Below, one piece after another: positions 43,998 to 52,792 of a DNA stretch of 64,000 nt (its first letter is position 1; the number at the start of each line of letters is the position of its first letter). A program made the position numbers and the translations under genes. This stretch comes from CAWJJM01 sp963843275 (GTDB taxonomy: Bacteria; Acidobacteriota; Thermoanaerobaculia; Multivoradales; JBCCEF01), in the NCBI GenBank assembly GCA_963843275.1, contig CAWJJM010000012.1, positions 372,001-436,000 of the forward strand, given 5' to 3'. The notes under the pieces were generated by a model. It made no database searches and was not told the DNA's origin. It worked only from the letters and a program-made list of their open reading frames with translations.

Positions 43998-45215
43998 GTG
44001 AACCTGGCCGCTGCAGGGAGTCCGAAGCTCCTCTGGATCGCCACCAAGCCGCCGTGGCCGCCGCGCGACGGCGGTCGCCTCCTGCAGCTCCGGACGCTGG
44101 AGGCGCTGGTCGCGCGCGGCGTCGACGTCACCCTGGTGGCACCGGTGGCCCAGCCCGACGGTGCCGCCCGCGCCGCGGCCCTCGAGGAGCACCTGGCGCC
44201 GCGGTGTCGGGTGCACCTGGTGCGGTTGCGCCGCCGGAGCTGGAGCGGGGCGGCGGTCGCCGGCCTGCTCGCCGGGTTGCCGGTCGGCGTGGCGCGGCAC
44301 CGCAGCCCGGAGGTCGTCCGCGCCGTGCGCGAGCGGGTGGCCGCCGACCGCTTCGACGCGGTCCACGTCGAGCAGCTCCAGGCGCTGCCGCAGGCGGCGC
44401 CGGCGCTGTCCCGGGGCCTGCCCGTGGTGCTGCGGGCGCAGAACGTCGAGAGCGACCTGTGGAGCCAGGCGGTCGGACGCCGCTCGCTGCGCCTCCTGCC
44501 GGCGCGGCTCGACGGCCGCCGGCTGGCGCGCTGGGAAGGTGCGGCGGTGCGCCGCGTGGCGGCCACGACGGCGCTCAGCGAGCAGGACGCCGAGCATCTC
44601 CGCGCCCTGGCGCACGGCGGGGGGCGGGTCGAGGTCGTGCGCGCCCCCTTCCCGGCGCGCCTGCCGGCGGGGGAGCCGCTGCCCGGGCGTCCCGCCGTGG
44701 TGGTCCTCGGGGGCGGCGGATGGCTGCCCAACCGTGAGGGGGTGGACTGGTTCGCCTCCGCGGTGTGGCCGGCGCTGCTGCGCCGGTCGCCGCAGGCGGT
44801 GCTGCACCTCTACGGTGCGCCCTGGCGGCCGTCCCTGCCCGGACGGATCGTCGTCCATCCCCACCTCGAGGACAGTCGGGCCGCGTTCCCGGAGGGCGGG
44901 GTGCTGATGGTCCCCTTGCGGATCGCCTCGGGCGTACGGATGAAGATCCTCGAGGCCTGGGCGCGCGGCGTGCCGGTCGTGGCCACCCCGGAGGCGGTGG
45001 CGGGGCTGGGGTGCGTCGACGGGCGCGAGCTCCGCGTGAGGGACACGGTGGAGGGGATCTCGGCCGCGGTGGCGGAGGTCGCGGAGCGCCCCGATCTGGC
45101 GGCGGCCCTGGTGGCCGGCGGGCGGCGTCTGCTGTGCCAGCGCCACGACCCGGCCCGGATCGCCGCCGAGCTGTGCGGGCTCTACGCCGGCGTCGGAACG
45201 CGCCGCACCGGCTGA
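43998..45215 (+). CDS. GT4-family glycosyltransferase
   Basis: 405 residues from the GTG at 43998 (the upstream frame lacks an RBS). GT-B fold: LLWIATKPPWPPRDGGRLLQLRTLEALVARG, FDAVHVEQLQALP, PVVLRAQNVESDLW, then GGGGWLPNREGVDWF, VVHPHLEDSRAAFPEGGVLMVPLRIASGVRMKILEAWARGVPVVAT (donor-binding loop, Glu after KxLE) and DTVEGISAAVAEV. It transfers a sugar from an NDP-sugar with retention of configuration. The donor is unknown. It is surrounded by the minus-strand ABC genes, the only plus-strand gene of this stretch. Confidence 0.93.
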   Translation: MNLAAAGSPKLLWIATKPPWPPRDGGRLLQLRTLEALVARGVDVTLVAPVAQPDGAARAAALEEHLAPRCRVHLVRLRRRSWSGAAVAGLLAGLPVGVARHRSPEVVRAVRERVAADRFDAVHVEQLQALPQAAPALSRGLPVVLRAQNVESDLWSQAVGRRSLRLLPARLDGRRLARWEGAAVRRVAATTALSEQDAEHLRALAHGGGRVEVVRAPFPARLPAGEPLPGRPAVVVLGGGGWLPNREGVDWFASAVWPALLRRSPQAVLHLYGAPWRPSLPGRIVVHPHLEDSRAAFPEGGVLMVPLRIASGVRMKILEAWARGVPVVATPEAVAGLGCVDGRELRVRDTVEGISAAVAEVAERPDLAAALVAGGRRLLCQRHDPARIAAELCGLYAGVGTRRTG

Positions 45216-45234
45216 CGGCCGGGGCGCGGCGGGA

Positions 45235-45990
45235 TCAGGGGGCCGGGCGCTGGAAACCCTCCGCGTAGCGGTCGACGATCTCGTCGGTCGGGCCGGCAGC
45301 GCGCACGCGGCCGTCCTCCAACCACAGACAGCGACTGCAGTTCTCGCGCACCGCGTCCATGTCGTGCGAGACCAGCAGGATCGCCGTCCCCTGCTGGCGG
45401 ATCTCGGCGATGGTGCTCCGGCACTTCTGCTTGAAGCGGCCGTCGCCGACCGCCAGGACCTCGTCGAGGATGAGAATGTCGGGCACCCAGGCGGTGGCGA
45501 TCGCGAAGCCGAGGCGGGCCATCATGCCCGAGGAGTAGTTGCGCAGCGGGCTGCGGATGAAGGGCTCGAGCTCCGCGTACTCGACGATGGCCTCGCGCCG
45601 CCGGTCGACCTCGCGCCGCGTGTGCCCCAGGAGCAGCGCGTTGAGGTAGATGTTCTCGACCCCGGTCAGCTCGTAGTCGAAGCCGGTGCCGAGCTCGAGG
45701 ATCGGCGCCACGGAGCCGCGGACCTCGAGGTTTCCCCGCGTCGGCTTGAGGACGCGGGAGATCACCTTGAGCAGCGTGCTCTTGCCGGCACCGTTGCGCC
45801 CCACGATCCCGAGCACCTCGCCGGGGAAGACGTCGAACGACACCTCCTCCAGTGCCCACAGCTTCTCGTAGGTCAGGGCGCCCTTCATCCAGTGGATCGC
45901 GTACTCCTTCAGCGAGGGGATGCGCTGCTTGGCCAGGCGGTAGCACAGACCCACCTGGTCGAGTCGGATGGCCGGTCGGTCGGAGGTCAT
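45235..45990 (-). CDS. ABC transporter ATPase for polysaccharide export (Wzt-like)
   Basis: 251 residues. Walker A GRNGAGKSTLL (64-74), GSVAPILELGTGF (export ATPase mark), LTGVENIYLNALLLG, signature NYSSGMMARLGFAIAT, Walker B DILILDEVLAVGD and the SHDM H-loop. The layout matches the Wzt/TagH group that powers Wzm permeases; it lacks the long C-terminal carbohydrate-binding extension of O-antigen-specific Wzt proteins. ATG 45990 overlaps the stop of the upstream permease by 4 nt, so the two form one transporter. Confidence 0.94.
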   Translation of the reverse strand: MTSDRPAIRLDQVGLCYRLAKQRIPSLKEYAIHWMKGALTYEKLWALEEVSFDVFPGEVLGIVGRNGAGKSTLLKVISRVLKPTRGNLEVRGSVAPILELGTGFDYELTGVENIYLNALLLGHTRREVDRRREAIVEYAELEPFIRSPLRNYSSGMMARLGFAIATAWVPDILILDEVLAVGDGRFKQKCRSTIAEIRQQGTAILLVSHDMDAVRENCSRCLWLEDGRVRAAGPTDEIVDRYAEGFQRPAP

Positions 45991-46751
45991 GCGTAGAAGG
46001 GGATCCGGTCGCTGCTCCTGCGGAAGGCGACCACCCCCGCCAGCAGCGACAGGCAGGTCACGACGCAGGCGACGACCAGGTGCGGCCAGGGCGGGATCTT
46101 GCCGAAGTAGATGGGGTCGCGGAAGACCTCGAGCACCGACCGCAGGGGGTTGAAACGCACCACCCAGAGGAAACGGTCGGGGACGATCGCCATCGGGTAG
46201 AAGACCGGCGTCATGTACATCAGCAGCGTCAGCAGGACCCCGACCATCTCGATGATGTCGTGGAAGAAGACGGCGAGCGGCGACAGCACGAGCCCCACCC
46301 CGAGGGTGAACAGGGCGGCGAGCAGGATCGGGACCGGCAGGAACAGGACGGAGCGACGGATGGGGTGCCCGGTGGCCAGGAGGATGGCGAACAGCGGGAT
46401 CAGCGCCAGGACCAGGTTGATCAGGCCGGCCAGCACCGTGGCCAGGGGGAACACGTGGCGCGGCACCGGGAGCTTGGTCACCAGCCCGGCGTTCTCCTTC
46501 AGGCTGTTCATCGAGGCGGTGACGCTCTGGCTGAAGAAGTTCCAGAACATGATCCCGGCCAGGGCGTAGACGGGGTAGTCGGGGAGCCGGAAGCGGAACA
46601 GCGTGCTGAACACGGCCGACAGCACCAGCATCATCATCAGCGGTTGCAGCATGGTCCACAGGAAGCCGAGGGTGGAGCGCCGGTAGCGCACCTTGAGCTC
46701 GCGGGCCACCAGCGTGACCACCAGATCGCGGTAGCGGAAGAGGTTCGTCAT
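45987..46751 (-). CDS. ABC-2 type polysaccharide export permease (Wzm-like), partner of the ATPase
   Basis: 254 residues. Same length and layout as the permease at 42898-43662 (MTNLFRYRDLV, LKVRYRRSTLGFLWTMLQPL, PVYALAGIMFWNFFSQSVTASMNSL, LPVPRHVFPLATVLAGLINLVLALIP, FNPLRSVLEVFRDPIYFGKIPP and the identical end FRRSSDRIPFYA). Roughly 70 % of residues agree by eye. Coupled to the ATPase by an ATGA overlap. It forms the export channel; the sugar chain it moves is unknown. Confidence 0.93.
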   Translation of the reverse strand: MTNLFRYRDLVVTLVARELKVRYRRSTLGFLWTMLQPLMMMLVLSAVFSTLFRFRLPDYPVYALAGIMFWNFFSQSVTASMNSLKENAGLVTKLPVPRHVFPLATVLAGLINLVLALIPLFAILLATGHPIRRSVLFLPVPILLAALFTLGVGLVLSPLAVFFHDIIEMVGVLLTLLMYMTPVFYPMAIVPDRFLWVVRFNPLRSVLEVFRDPIYFGKIPPWPHLVVACVVTCLSLLAGVVAFRRSSDRIPFYA

Positions 46752-46994
46752 CCCGTGGCACCGGGCGGGGGCGCCGGCGGTGAGTCCCCGAGGCGCTGCG
46801 GAACGGCGCCGGGAACCGCGCCGGGCTGACGGCCTGCCGTCGGCGTCGGGGGCGGCGTCCCCGGCGGCAGCATCGACCCGGAGGTTCTCACGGCGAGCCG
46901 CAGAGTAGCATTTCGTCCGGGTGCTGGCAGCGCCGCAGGCCCCGGAGCGGCTCCGCGGCCGCCTCGCCGTATCCGTCGTCGTCGGCGCCCGCGG

Positions 46995-48050
46995 CTAGGG
47001 CGGGGACGGGTCGGTCGCACCGTCGTCGTCCTTCGCGCTCCCAGCTCTGGACAGTGCGTCGCGGAGCGCCTCGGCCTCTCGCCTGGCGAGCTCGAGGTTC
47101 CGGCGCAGATCGGCCACGTAGCCGCCGGCGGCCCGCCGCGACCTCTCGTGGTGGTCGCTCAGCTCGCGGAACGCCGTTTCCGCGGCGGTCCGCCGCTCGC
47201 GGCAGCGGTCGAGCTCGTACTCGATCATGCGGCTGAAGTCGCGCCAACCCGCGCCGAGAGTCTCCGCGACCGCCTCCACTTGCGGCCAGCGCGAGGCGTC
47301 GGCCGCGACCTCGCGGAGCGCCCGGTAGAGCTCCAGGCAGGGTGCGGGCACGGCCGCCGCGAGCTGCGACGGAGCCGATCCGGGACGGTCGGCCGGGGGA
47401 CGGATCAGCGCGTCGATCTGCGCCCGGGCGGCTCCCGGAGGCTCCGGGAGCCCCAGCGCCTCGCACAGCGGCAGCAGCCCGGTGGCGCGTTCGCGCAGCA
47501 GGTTCTCGTACTCGATCACCGCCCGGGTCCGCCCCCGGGTGCCGGCGAGGGCAGCGAGCATGTGATGGAACCAGATGCCGAGGCCGTGCGCGAGCGGCCG
47601 GCCGTCCCGCCGGGCGAGGGAGCGGGCGACGTCGAGAGGATCGCGCAATACGAGGGCGAAGCCCGGCTCGACGCCCAGCTCGTCCAGCACGGCGGTCCAC
47701 AGCGGCAGCGTGAGGCAGGTCCTGGGGTCCTTCCAACCCCAGAGCTCGCGGCCTGCGAAGGTCGTTTCGACGATCGCGCGCAACCTGTCGCGATGCACGG
47801 TGGTCGCCGGCAGTTGGTGCCAGCGGTCGGGCAGCGCCAGGGCCGTGTCCCAGGAACGTCCCAGGTCGGCCAGCAGGTCGTCGTGGAGCTCGATGACGTC
47901 GGCGAGCTCCCAGAAGCCGTCGGGGTTGGAGCGGCCGCCGGGCTGGAGCCTCGACGGCTCTCCCAGGTCGACGCCCGCCAGCTGGAGGGCGCGGGTGGTC
48001 ACGGAGGTGCCGCTCCGGTGCGGTCCCAGGATCCCGATGGCCCGTGGCAT
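46995..48050 (-). CDS. sulfotransferase family protein with C-terminal coiled coil
   Basis: 351 residues. N-terminal 5'-phosphosulfate loop GPHRSGTSVTTRAL (residues 9-22), NPDGFWELADVIELHDDLLADLG, GWKDPRTCLTLPLW, 3'-phosphate site FALVLRDPLDVARSLARRDG and AVIEYENLLRE. It would transfer sulfate from PAPS to a carbohydrate. The last 80 residues are a predicted coiled coil (RDFSRMIEYELDRCRERR to NLELARREAEALRDALSRAG), unusual for this family. Starts at ATG 48050 in the minus direction, divergent from the SGNH hydrolase. Confidence 0.9.
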   Translation of the reverse strand: MPRAIGILGPHRSGTSVTTRALQLAGVDLGEPSRLQPGGRSNPDGFWELADVIELHDDLLADLGRSWDTALALPDRWHQLPATTVHRDRLRAIVETTFAGRELWGWKDPRTCLTLPLWTAVLDELGVEPGFALVLRDPLDVARSLARRDGRPLAHGLGIWFHHMLAALAGTRGRTRAVIEYENLLRERATGLLPLCEALGLPEPPGAARAQIDALIRPPADRPGSAPSQLAAAVPAPCLELYRALREVAADASRWPQVEAVAETLGAGWRDFSRMIEYELDRCRERRTAAETAFRELSDHHERSRRAAGGYVADLRRNLELARREAEALRDALSRAGSAKDDDGATDPSPP

Positions 48051-48117
48051 GACGGCCCATCCTAATCGCTCGGCGCCGGCCGTCCCGGGGGGCGCTGTGC
48101 TAGCGTCCGGTCCGTTC

Positions 48118-49272
48118 GTGACCACGGAGAGACAAGCCCGCCGGGTCTTCGGGGCAACGCTTCGGAAGATCCTCGCCGTCTCGCTGGCCACGCTCGGGCT
48201 CCTCGAGCTGCTGCTGCACGGCCTGGCCGGCGTTCCCGCCGGGACCGGGGTCCTCGCCGCGATCCGCTCCGCCACCGGTGACCTCAGGGCGGACCAGGAC
48301 CGTTTCTGGAAGGAGCGCTTCCTCCGCGGGTACGACGAGCGTGCGGTGCGGTCGCTGCCCATCAGCCAGCGGGAGTACCGGGTGGATGCGGAGCTCGGCT
48401 GGGTCCCCCGGCCGAACCTCCACTTCGTCGGTGAGGGTGGTGACTGGTACACCACCAACAGCCTGGGCTTCCGGGCGCTGCGCGAGTACACCGTCGACGA
48501 TGCGGAGCACTACACGGTGCTGGTCGTCGGCGACTCGTTCACCTACGGCAGCCAAGCCGACGACGGCGCCGTCTGGCCGACCCTCCTCCAGGGCCTCGAC
48601 CCCCGCCTCCAGGTCCTCAACATGGGGGTCGGAGGCTACGGTCTCGACCAGATGTACCTGATGCTGCGCCGCCACATCGGCCACTTCCGGCCCGACCTGG
48701 TCGTCGCCGCGTTCATCGACGACGACCTGGAGCGCGCCATGCTCTCCTTCCGCGACTTCGAGAAGCCGAGATTCGAGATCCGCGAGGGACGGCTGGTGTT
48801 GACCAACACGCCGGTTCCCGGTCTGCGCGAGACGGCGGAGCGGGTGCGCCGGGAGCTCGGCTGGAAGCGCTTTCTCTCCCGGCTCCGGCTGCTCAACCTG
48901 GTCCGCAACTCGCTCGCCGGCACGCCGGCCGGCGCCGTCGATCCGGAGGCACGGACCCGGCTCAACGACCGCCTGGTCGGCGCGATGCGCGCCACCTGCA
49001 CCGAACAGGGTGCCGGCTTCCTGCTGGTCTACCTGCCCCGGGGCCGCGAGCTGCGCGACCGGCGGCCGCGGTCGTTCGGGGAGGAGTACTTCGAGCACGT
49101 CGTCGCACGGGGGGGCCTGCGGGGCCTGGACCCCCGTCCCCGCTTCCTGGCCCACCCCGAGATCGACTTCCGAGGGCGCGGCGCCCACTACGGGAGGGCC
49201 GCCGCGACGGTCGTCGCACAGGCGGTGTACGAGCGCATCCGCACCCGCCCCGACTTCCCCGCAGGCCGTTGA
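48118..49272 (+). CDS. SGNH/GDSL-type hydrolase with N-terminal membrane helix
   Basis: 384 residues from GTG 48118. A membrane helix near residue 15-40 anchors the domain. Hydrolase motifs: NSLGFRALREY, VLVVGDSFTYGSQ (nucleophile Ser), NMGVGGYGLDQM, and a C-terminal His in RGRGAHYGRAA (with a DFRGRGAHYG strand in place of the usual DxxH). It resembles AlgX/SGNH acetyl-esterases that modify surface polysaccharides, acting in the periplasm or outside the membrane. Its TGA overlaps the ATG of the next gene by one base. Confidence 0.85.
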   Translation: MTTERQARRVFGATLRKILAVSLATLGLLELLLHGLAGVPAGTGVLAAIRSATGDLRADQDRFWKERFLRGYDERAVRSLPISQREYRVDAELGWVPRPNLHFVGEGGDWYTTNSLGFRALREYTVDDAEHYTVLVVGDSFTYGSQADDGAVWPTLLQGLDPRLQVLNMGVGGYGLDQMYLMLRRHIGHFRPDLVVAAFIDDDLERAMLSFRDFEKPRFEIREGRLVLTNTPVPGLRETAERVRRELGWKRFLSRLRLLNLVRNSLAGTPAGAVDPEARTRLNDRLVGAMRATCTEQGAGFLLVYLPRGRELRDRRPRSFGEEYFEHVVARGGLRGLDPRPRFLAHPEIDFRGRGAHYGRAAATVVAQAVYERIRTRPDFPAGR

Positions 49273-50702
49273 TGCCGGAGCCCGTCGGCGGCGGGGCGTG
49301 GAGCGGGCGCCGTCGGACCACGGTGCTCCTCTACGCCGTGGTCGCCGCGCTGGTGGCCAACCAGTTGGCGTTCACCCTCTACATCGACAACGGGGTCGTC
49401 CTGCGGGACGAGTGGCGGTTCGTCCACCTGATCGGCGCCTACCGGGAGGGCACGCTGACCGTCGGCGAGATGCTGGCCACCACGAACCACCCGATCAAGT
49501 CGCTCCTCGTCCCGGCGCTGGTGCTCTTCGACGGCGTCGCCCTGGACCTCCGTCTGACGCCGCTGTACTTCGGTGCCGTGCTGGTCGCCGGTCTCACCGT
49601 GGTGGTTTTCCTGGAGCTGGTGCGCCGCCGCCTGGTCCGTGGACCTCCGGCCGCCGCCTGGCCGGTGGCGACGGCGGTCGTGCTGCTGTCGCCGATGCAG
49701 GTCCACTCGATCTCCTACGGGATCGCGGTCGTCGGGCTGCTGCGCGTCGGCGTCTACCTGGTCACCCTGGCCTGGCTGGCGGCTCTGTGCCGGGCCCGCC
49801 GCCCCGGCCTCCTCCAGGTGGGGGGGTGGGCGGGGCTGCTCCTCTTCGCCGTGGCGGTCGTGGGCAGCGGTTTCGCGGTGGCCTTGTGGGGCGCCGCAGC
49901 CGTGGTCTGGGCCGCCTCCCGCCGCGCGGTCCCCCGGCGGCCCCCGACCCGACGCCACCTGGCGCTCGCCGGCGTGCTGATCGCCGTTCCCCTGCTCGCT
50001 CTGCCGCTGATCGTCCGGCCCGACGCGAGCGCCTCCCTCGGCATGGCCTCGGCAGGGATCGCGGAGCCAGGCCGGTCACTGCGGTTCGCCCTGCGGATGG
50101 CCGCCGCCACCCTGGCGTCGGGCGGGGTCGCTCGGATTCCCGAGGGCGCCGTCCTGGTCGTCGGCGTCGTCGTCGTCGCGGTCGCTCTCCTGGTGCTGTG
50201 GAGGGCCGTGATGCGATCCCGGGGCACCGGCGTCGACCCGCTGGCGGCCGGCCTCGTGGTCTACACGCTGCTCGCCCTGGCGATGATCGCGCTCGCCCGG
50301 GGCGGCAGCGGAGCGCTGTTCGTCGGCAGGTACCTCGCCGACACCGTCCTCTGGCAGGTCGCGACGGTGCTGGCGGTCGCCACGCCGGCGCCGGCACGCG
50401 CCGGCCCGGCGCCGCGTCACCGACCCCGGGCGCGGCTCGCCGCCGCCGTCCTGGTGCTCCTCGCGGCGGTGCACGGCGTCGAGCTGGTGCGGGGGTGGAC
50501 CGCCGCGCCCGCCCTGCGCCGGGAGTTCCGCCGCGTCGCGTCCGACCTGCGGCACCATGCGGAGTTCACGGACCAGGAGCTGCGCCGGCGGCTGCTCGCC
50601 AACGCGCGGCAGTTCTCCTACGTCGAGGCGGCCCTCCCCCTCCTCGAAAAGTACCGGCTCAACGTGTTCCGCGACCCCCCGGCGGACGAGCCGGGGGGCT
50701 GA
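49272..50702 (+). CDS. polytopic membrane protein, surface-glycan-associated family
   Basis: 476 residues with about ten membrane helices. The start TVLLYAVVAALVANQLAFTLYIDNG is followed by LRDEWRFVHLIGAYREG, and the loop GEMLATTNHPIKSLLVPALVLFDGVALDLR matches the plus-strand protein at 59817 (YDEWNFMPTVEAFYSGG, GEHRIVLPRLVILFLSLVTDLDVR). This DEW-x-F motif after helix 1 and the following loop define a common family with GT-C-like fold, so it may be an unrecognised membrane glycosyltransferase. Starts right after the SGNH hydrolase, coupled by ATG/TGA overlap. Confidence 0.8.
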   Translation: MPEPVGGGAWSGRRRTTVLLYAVVAALVANQLAFTLYIDNGVVLRDEWRFVHLIGAYREGTLTVGEMLATTNHPIKSLLVPALVLFDGVALDLRLTPLYFGAVLVAGLTVVVFLELVRRRLVRGPPAAAWPVATAVVLLSPMQVHSISYGIAVVGLLRVGVYLVTLAWLAALCRARRPGLLQVGGWAGLLLFAVAVVGSGFAVALWGAAAVVWAASRRAVPRRPPTRRHLALAGVLIAVPLLALPLIVRPDASASLGMASAGIAEPGRSLRFALRMAAATLASGGVARIPEGAVLVVGVVVVAVALLVLWRAVMRSRGTGVDPLAAGLVVYTLLALAMIALARGGSGALFVGRYLADTVLWQVATVLAVATPAPARAGPAPRHRPRARLAAAVLVLLAAVHGVELVRGWTAAPALRREFRRVASDLRHHAEFTDQELRRRLLANARQFSYVEAALPLLEKYRLNVFRDPPADEPGG

Positions 50703-50729
50703 GCGCCGTGTTCCGGGTCAGGTCGCGCC

Positions 50730-51752
50730 TCAGGGAGCCGGGGGGCCCGGGAGCTCCGCCGGCCGGCGCCGCGCCAGCCAGAGCTTGGAAGGATAGGCGT
50801 AGAGGGGAAACGGACGGCGGGCGATCCCCAGCGCGCGAGCGACGGCGGGCGCGCGGCGGAGGCCGAGGAGCGTGACGACCTTCTCGACGGTGAGGAAGCG
50901 CAGATCCCGCAGTCGGTGCGACACCGCGAAGCCGAAGCGGTCGATGACCGCCTCGAGGACCCGGCCTTCGTAGAGAAAGCACACCGGGGGGCGGTAGAGG
51001 AAGTAGCGCTCCCCCTGGAGCGCGGCGAGCAGGTTGTGCCGCATGTCGACGAAGTTCAGCACCAGCGTACCGCCCGGGCGTAGGACACGGTGGAGCTCGC
51101 GGAAGAAGGCCGCCTGGCCGGGGACGTTCTCGATCACGTTGAACAGCACGACCAGGTCGAAGGACGCCTCGGGGAAGCCGGCCTCCTCGAAGGCGCCGTG
51201 CCGCAGCTCCAAGCCGTAGCTCGCGCGGCTGGAGGCGACGAAGCGTTCGGACATCTCGCATCCCGTCACCCGGTGGCCGTGCTCTCGGAGGACGTGGAGG
51301 AACGTGCCGGTGGCGGCGCCCACCTCGAGCACGTCGTGGCGCGAGGCGTCGAGCCCGAGCCGGTGGGCCAGGCGCCGGTAACGCAGATGCGCGGTGGCCC
51401 GGCGCGACGGCTCGTCGGGGAAGTAGTCGTAGAAGCCCCAGATCTTGCCTCCGGCATGGCGTCGGCCCGAGGTGAAGACCGCCGAGTTGAAGAACCACTC
51501 GAAGAACCGGCGGTTGGGGATCGGGGTCTGCTGGACGAGGCCGCAGCGGCAACGCTCGAAGCGGAGCGGAATCCCGAAGTGCCCCACCTCGCGCACCACC
51601 CGCCGACCGTCCCGTCGGCCGCACAGGAAGCAGCCGGCGTCGGCGCCTAGGTCGTAGCATCCCTCCGGCGGATGGACGGGTGCGGTCGGACCGTGCCCGG
51701 CGACGGCTTCCACCGGTCCGTCCTCTGCGCGCGAGCCGCTGCGGCCGGACAT
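50730..51752 (-). CDS. class I SAM-dependent methyltransferase with N-terminal zinc ribbon
   Basis: 340 residues. An N-terminal Cys pair set (CFLCGRRDGRR, RFERCRCGLVQQTPIPN) is a zinc-ribbon-like region; then the methyltransferase core DVLEVGAATGTFLHVLREHGH (motif I), VTGCEMSE, FDLVVLFNVIENVPG and HRVLRPGGTLVLNF, with VDMRHNLLAALQGERYFLYRPPVCFLYEG following. This arrangement occurs in sugar-linked C- or O-methyltransferases of polysaccharide clusters. It lies 5 nt after the GT2 gene stop upstream. Confidence 0.92.
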   Translation of the reverse strand: MSGRSGSRAEDGPVEAVAGHGPTAPVHPPEGCYDLGADAGCFLCGRRDGRRVVREVGHFGIPLRFERCRCGLVQQTPIPNRRFFEWFFNSAVFTSGRRHAGGKIWGFYDYFPDEPSRRATAHLRYRRLAHRLGLDASRHDVLEVGAATGTFLHVLREHGHRVTGCEMSERFVASSRASYGLELRHGAFEEAGFPEASFDLVVLFNVIENVPGQAAFFRELHRVLRPGGTLVLNFVDMRHNLLAALQGERYFLYRPPVCFLYEGRVLEAVIDRFGFAVSHRLRDLRFLTVEKVVTLLGLRRAPAVARALGIARRPFPLYAYPSKLWLARRRPAELPGPPAP

Positions 51753-51757
51753 CGGCG

Positions 51758-52792
51758 TCAGGTCCCTGGCCGATGCGGCGGGCCCAGCACCTCCCGGACC
51801 ACGAACTGCGGTCGGCGAGCCTGGGTCAGGAAGAGCCGGCCGAGGTACTCGCCGATCATCCCCAGCACGATCAGTTGGATGCCGCCGAAGAGCACGACGC
51901 TGACGATCAGCGAGGCCCACCCCGGCGGGATCTCGTGGTGCAGGAGAATGCCTCCCACCGACCACGACACGACGAAGAACACGGCGAGCAGGAACCCGGC
52001 CGCCGACATCACCAGTCCCAGGGCCGAGGCGATGCGCAGCGGCACGATGGAGTAGCCGGTGAACATGTTCAGCCACAGCGCCAGCAGGCGCCGCAGGGTG
52101 TAGTTGGAGCGGCCCTGACCGCGGGGGCGGTGCGCGACCGTGACCGAGTCGATCGAGCGCGTCACGCGCAGGATCAGGCCGTCGACGTAGGGGTACGGTC
52201 CCTCGTAGCTCAACAGGTTTCGCACCGTGAAGGCGTTGATCACCTTGAAGCTGGACAGGTAGAGCCGAGGCGGTTTGCCGAGCAGCAACCGGGTGACGAA
52301 GTTGGTGAACCGGCTGCCCGCGTTGCGGAGCCAGGAGTGGCGCTTGCGGGCGTAGCGGCCGTAGACCACGTCGCAACCGCGGCGGAGACGGGCGAGCAGG
52401 GCCAGGACCTCCTCGGGCGGGTGCTGCAGGTCGTCGTCGACGATCGCCACCGCGTCGCCGGTCGCGTGGTGCAGTCCGCACATCACCGCGTTGTGCTCGC
52501 CGAAGTTGCGCGACAGGACGACGTAGGTGACGGTGTCGGGGTAGCGCTCGACGAGAGACCGCGCCACGCCGTCGGTGCCGTCGTCGCTGCCGTCGTTGAC
52601 CAGGACCAGCTGGAGCCGGTGGCAGGCGGGCGCGAGGACCTCGACCAGCCCGGACACGACGGCAGCGAGGGTCGCCTCGCTGTTGTAGAGGGGCACGACG
52701 ACGCTGAGGGCGTCGATCGCGACGCCGGGGGCGGCGGGCGGCGGAGCGTTGGCGGAGCCGGTCGCCATCGGGGGCTCGTCTCCCGGCGTCAT
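51758..52792 (-). CDS. GT2-family polyprenyl-phosphate glycosyltransferase (GtrB/DPM1-like)
   Basis: 344 residues. GT-A core: LSVVVPLYNSEATLAAVVSGL, LVLVNDGSDDGT, NFGEHNAVMCGLHHATGDAVAIVDDDLQHPPEEVLALL (DDD metal motif), DVVYGRY and GQGRSNYTLRRLL. Two C-terminal membrane helices (VMSAAGFLLAVFFVVSWSVG and SLIVSVVLFGGIQLIVLGMIGEY) identify the GtrB/ArnC/CsbB group that charges undecaprenyl phosphate. It ends with the sulfotransferase start overlapping by ATGA upstream, so both are one unit. Confidence 0.94.
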   Translation of the reverse strand: MTPGDEPPMATGSANAPPPAAPGVAIDALSVVVPLYNSEATLAAVVSGLVEVLAPACHRLQLVLVNDGSDDGTDGVARSLVERYPDTVTYVVLSRNFGEHNAVMCGLHHATGDAVAIVDDDLQHPPEEVLALLARLRRGCDVVYGRYARKRHSWLRNAGSRFTNFVTRLLLGKPPRLYLSSFKVINAFTVRNLLSYEGPYPYVDGLILRVTRSIDSVTVAHRPRGQGRSNYTLRRLLALWLNMFTGYSIVPLRIASALGLVMSAAGFLLAVFFVVSWSVGGILLHHEIPPGWASLIVSVVLFGGIQLIVLGMIGEYLGRLFLTQARRPQFVVREVLGPPHRPGT

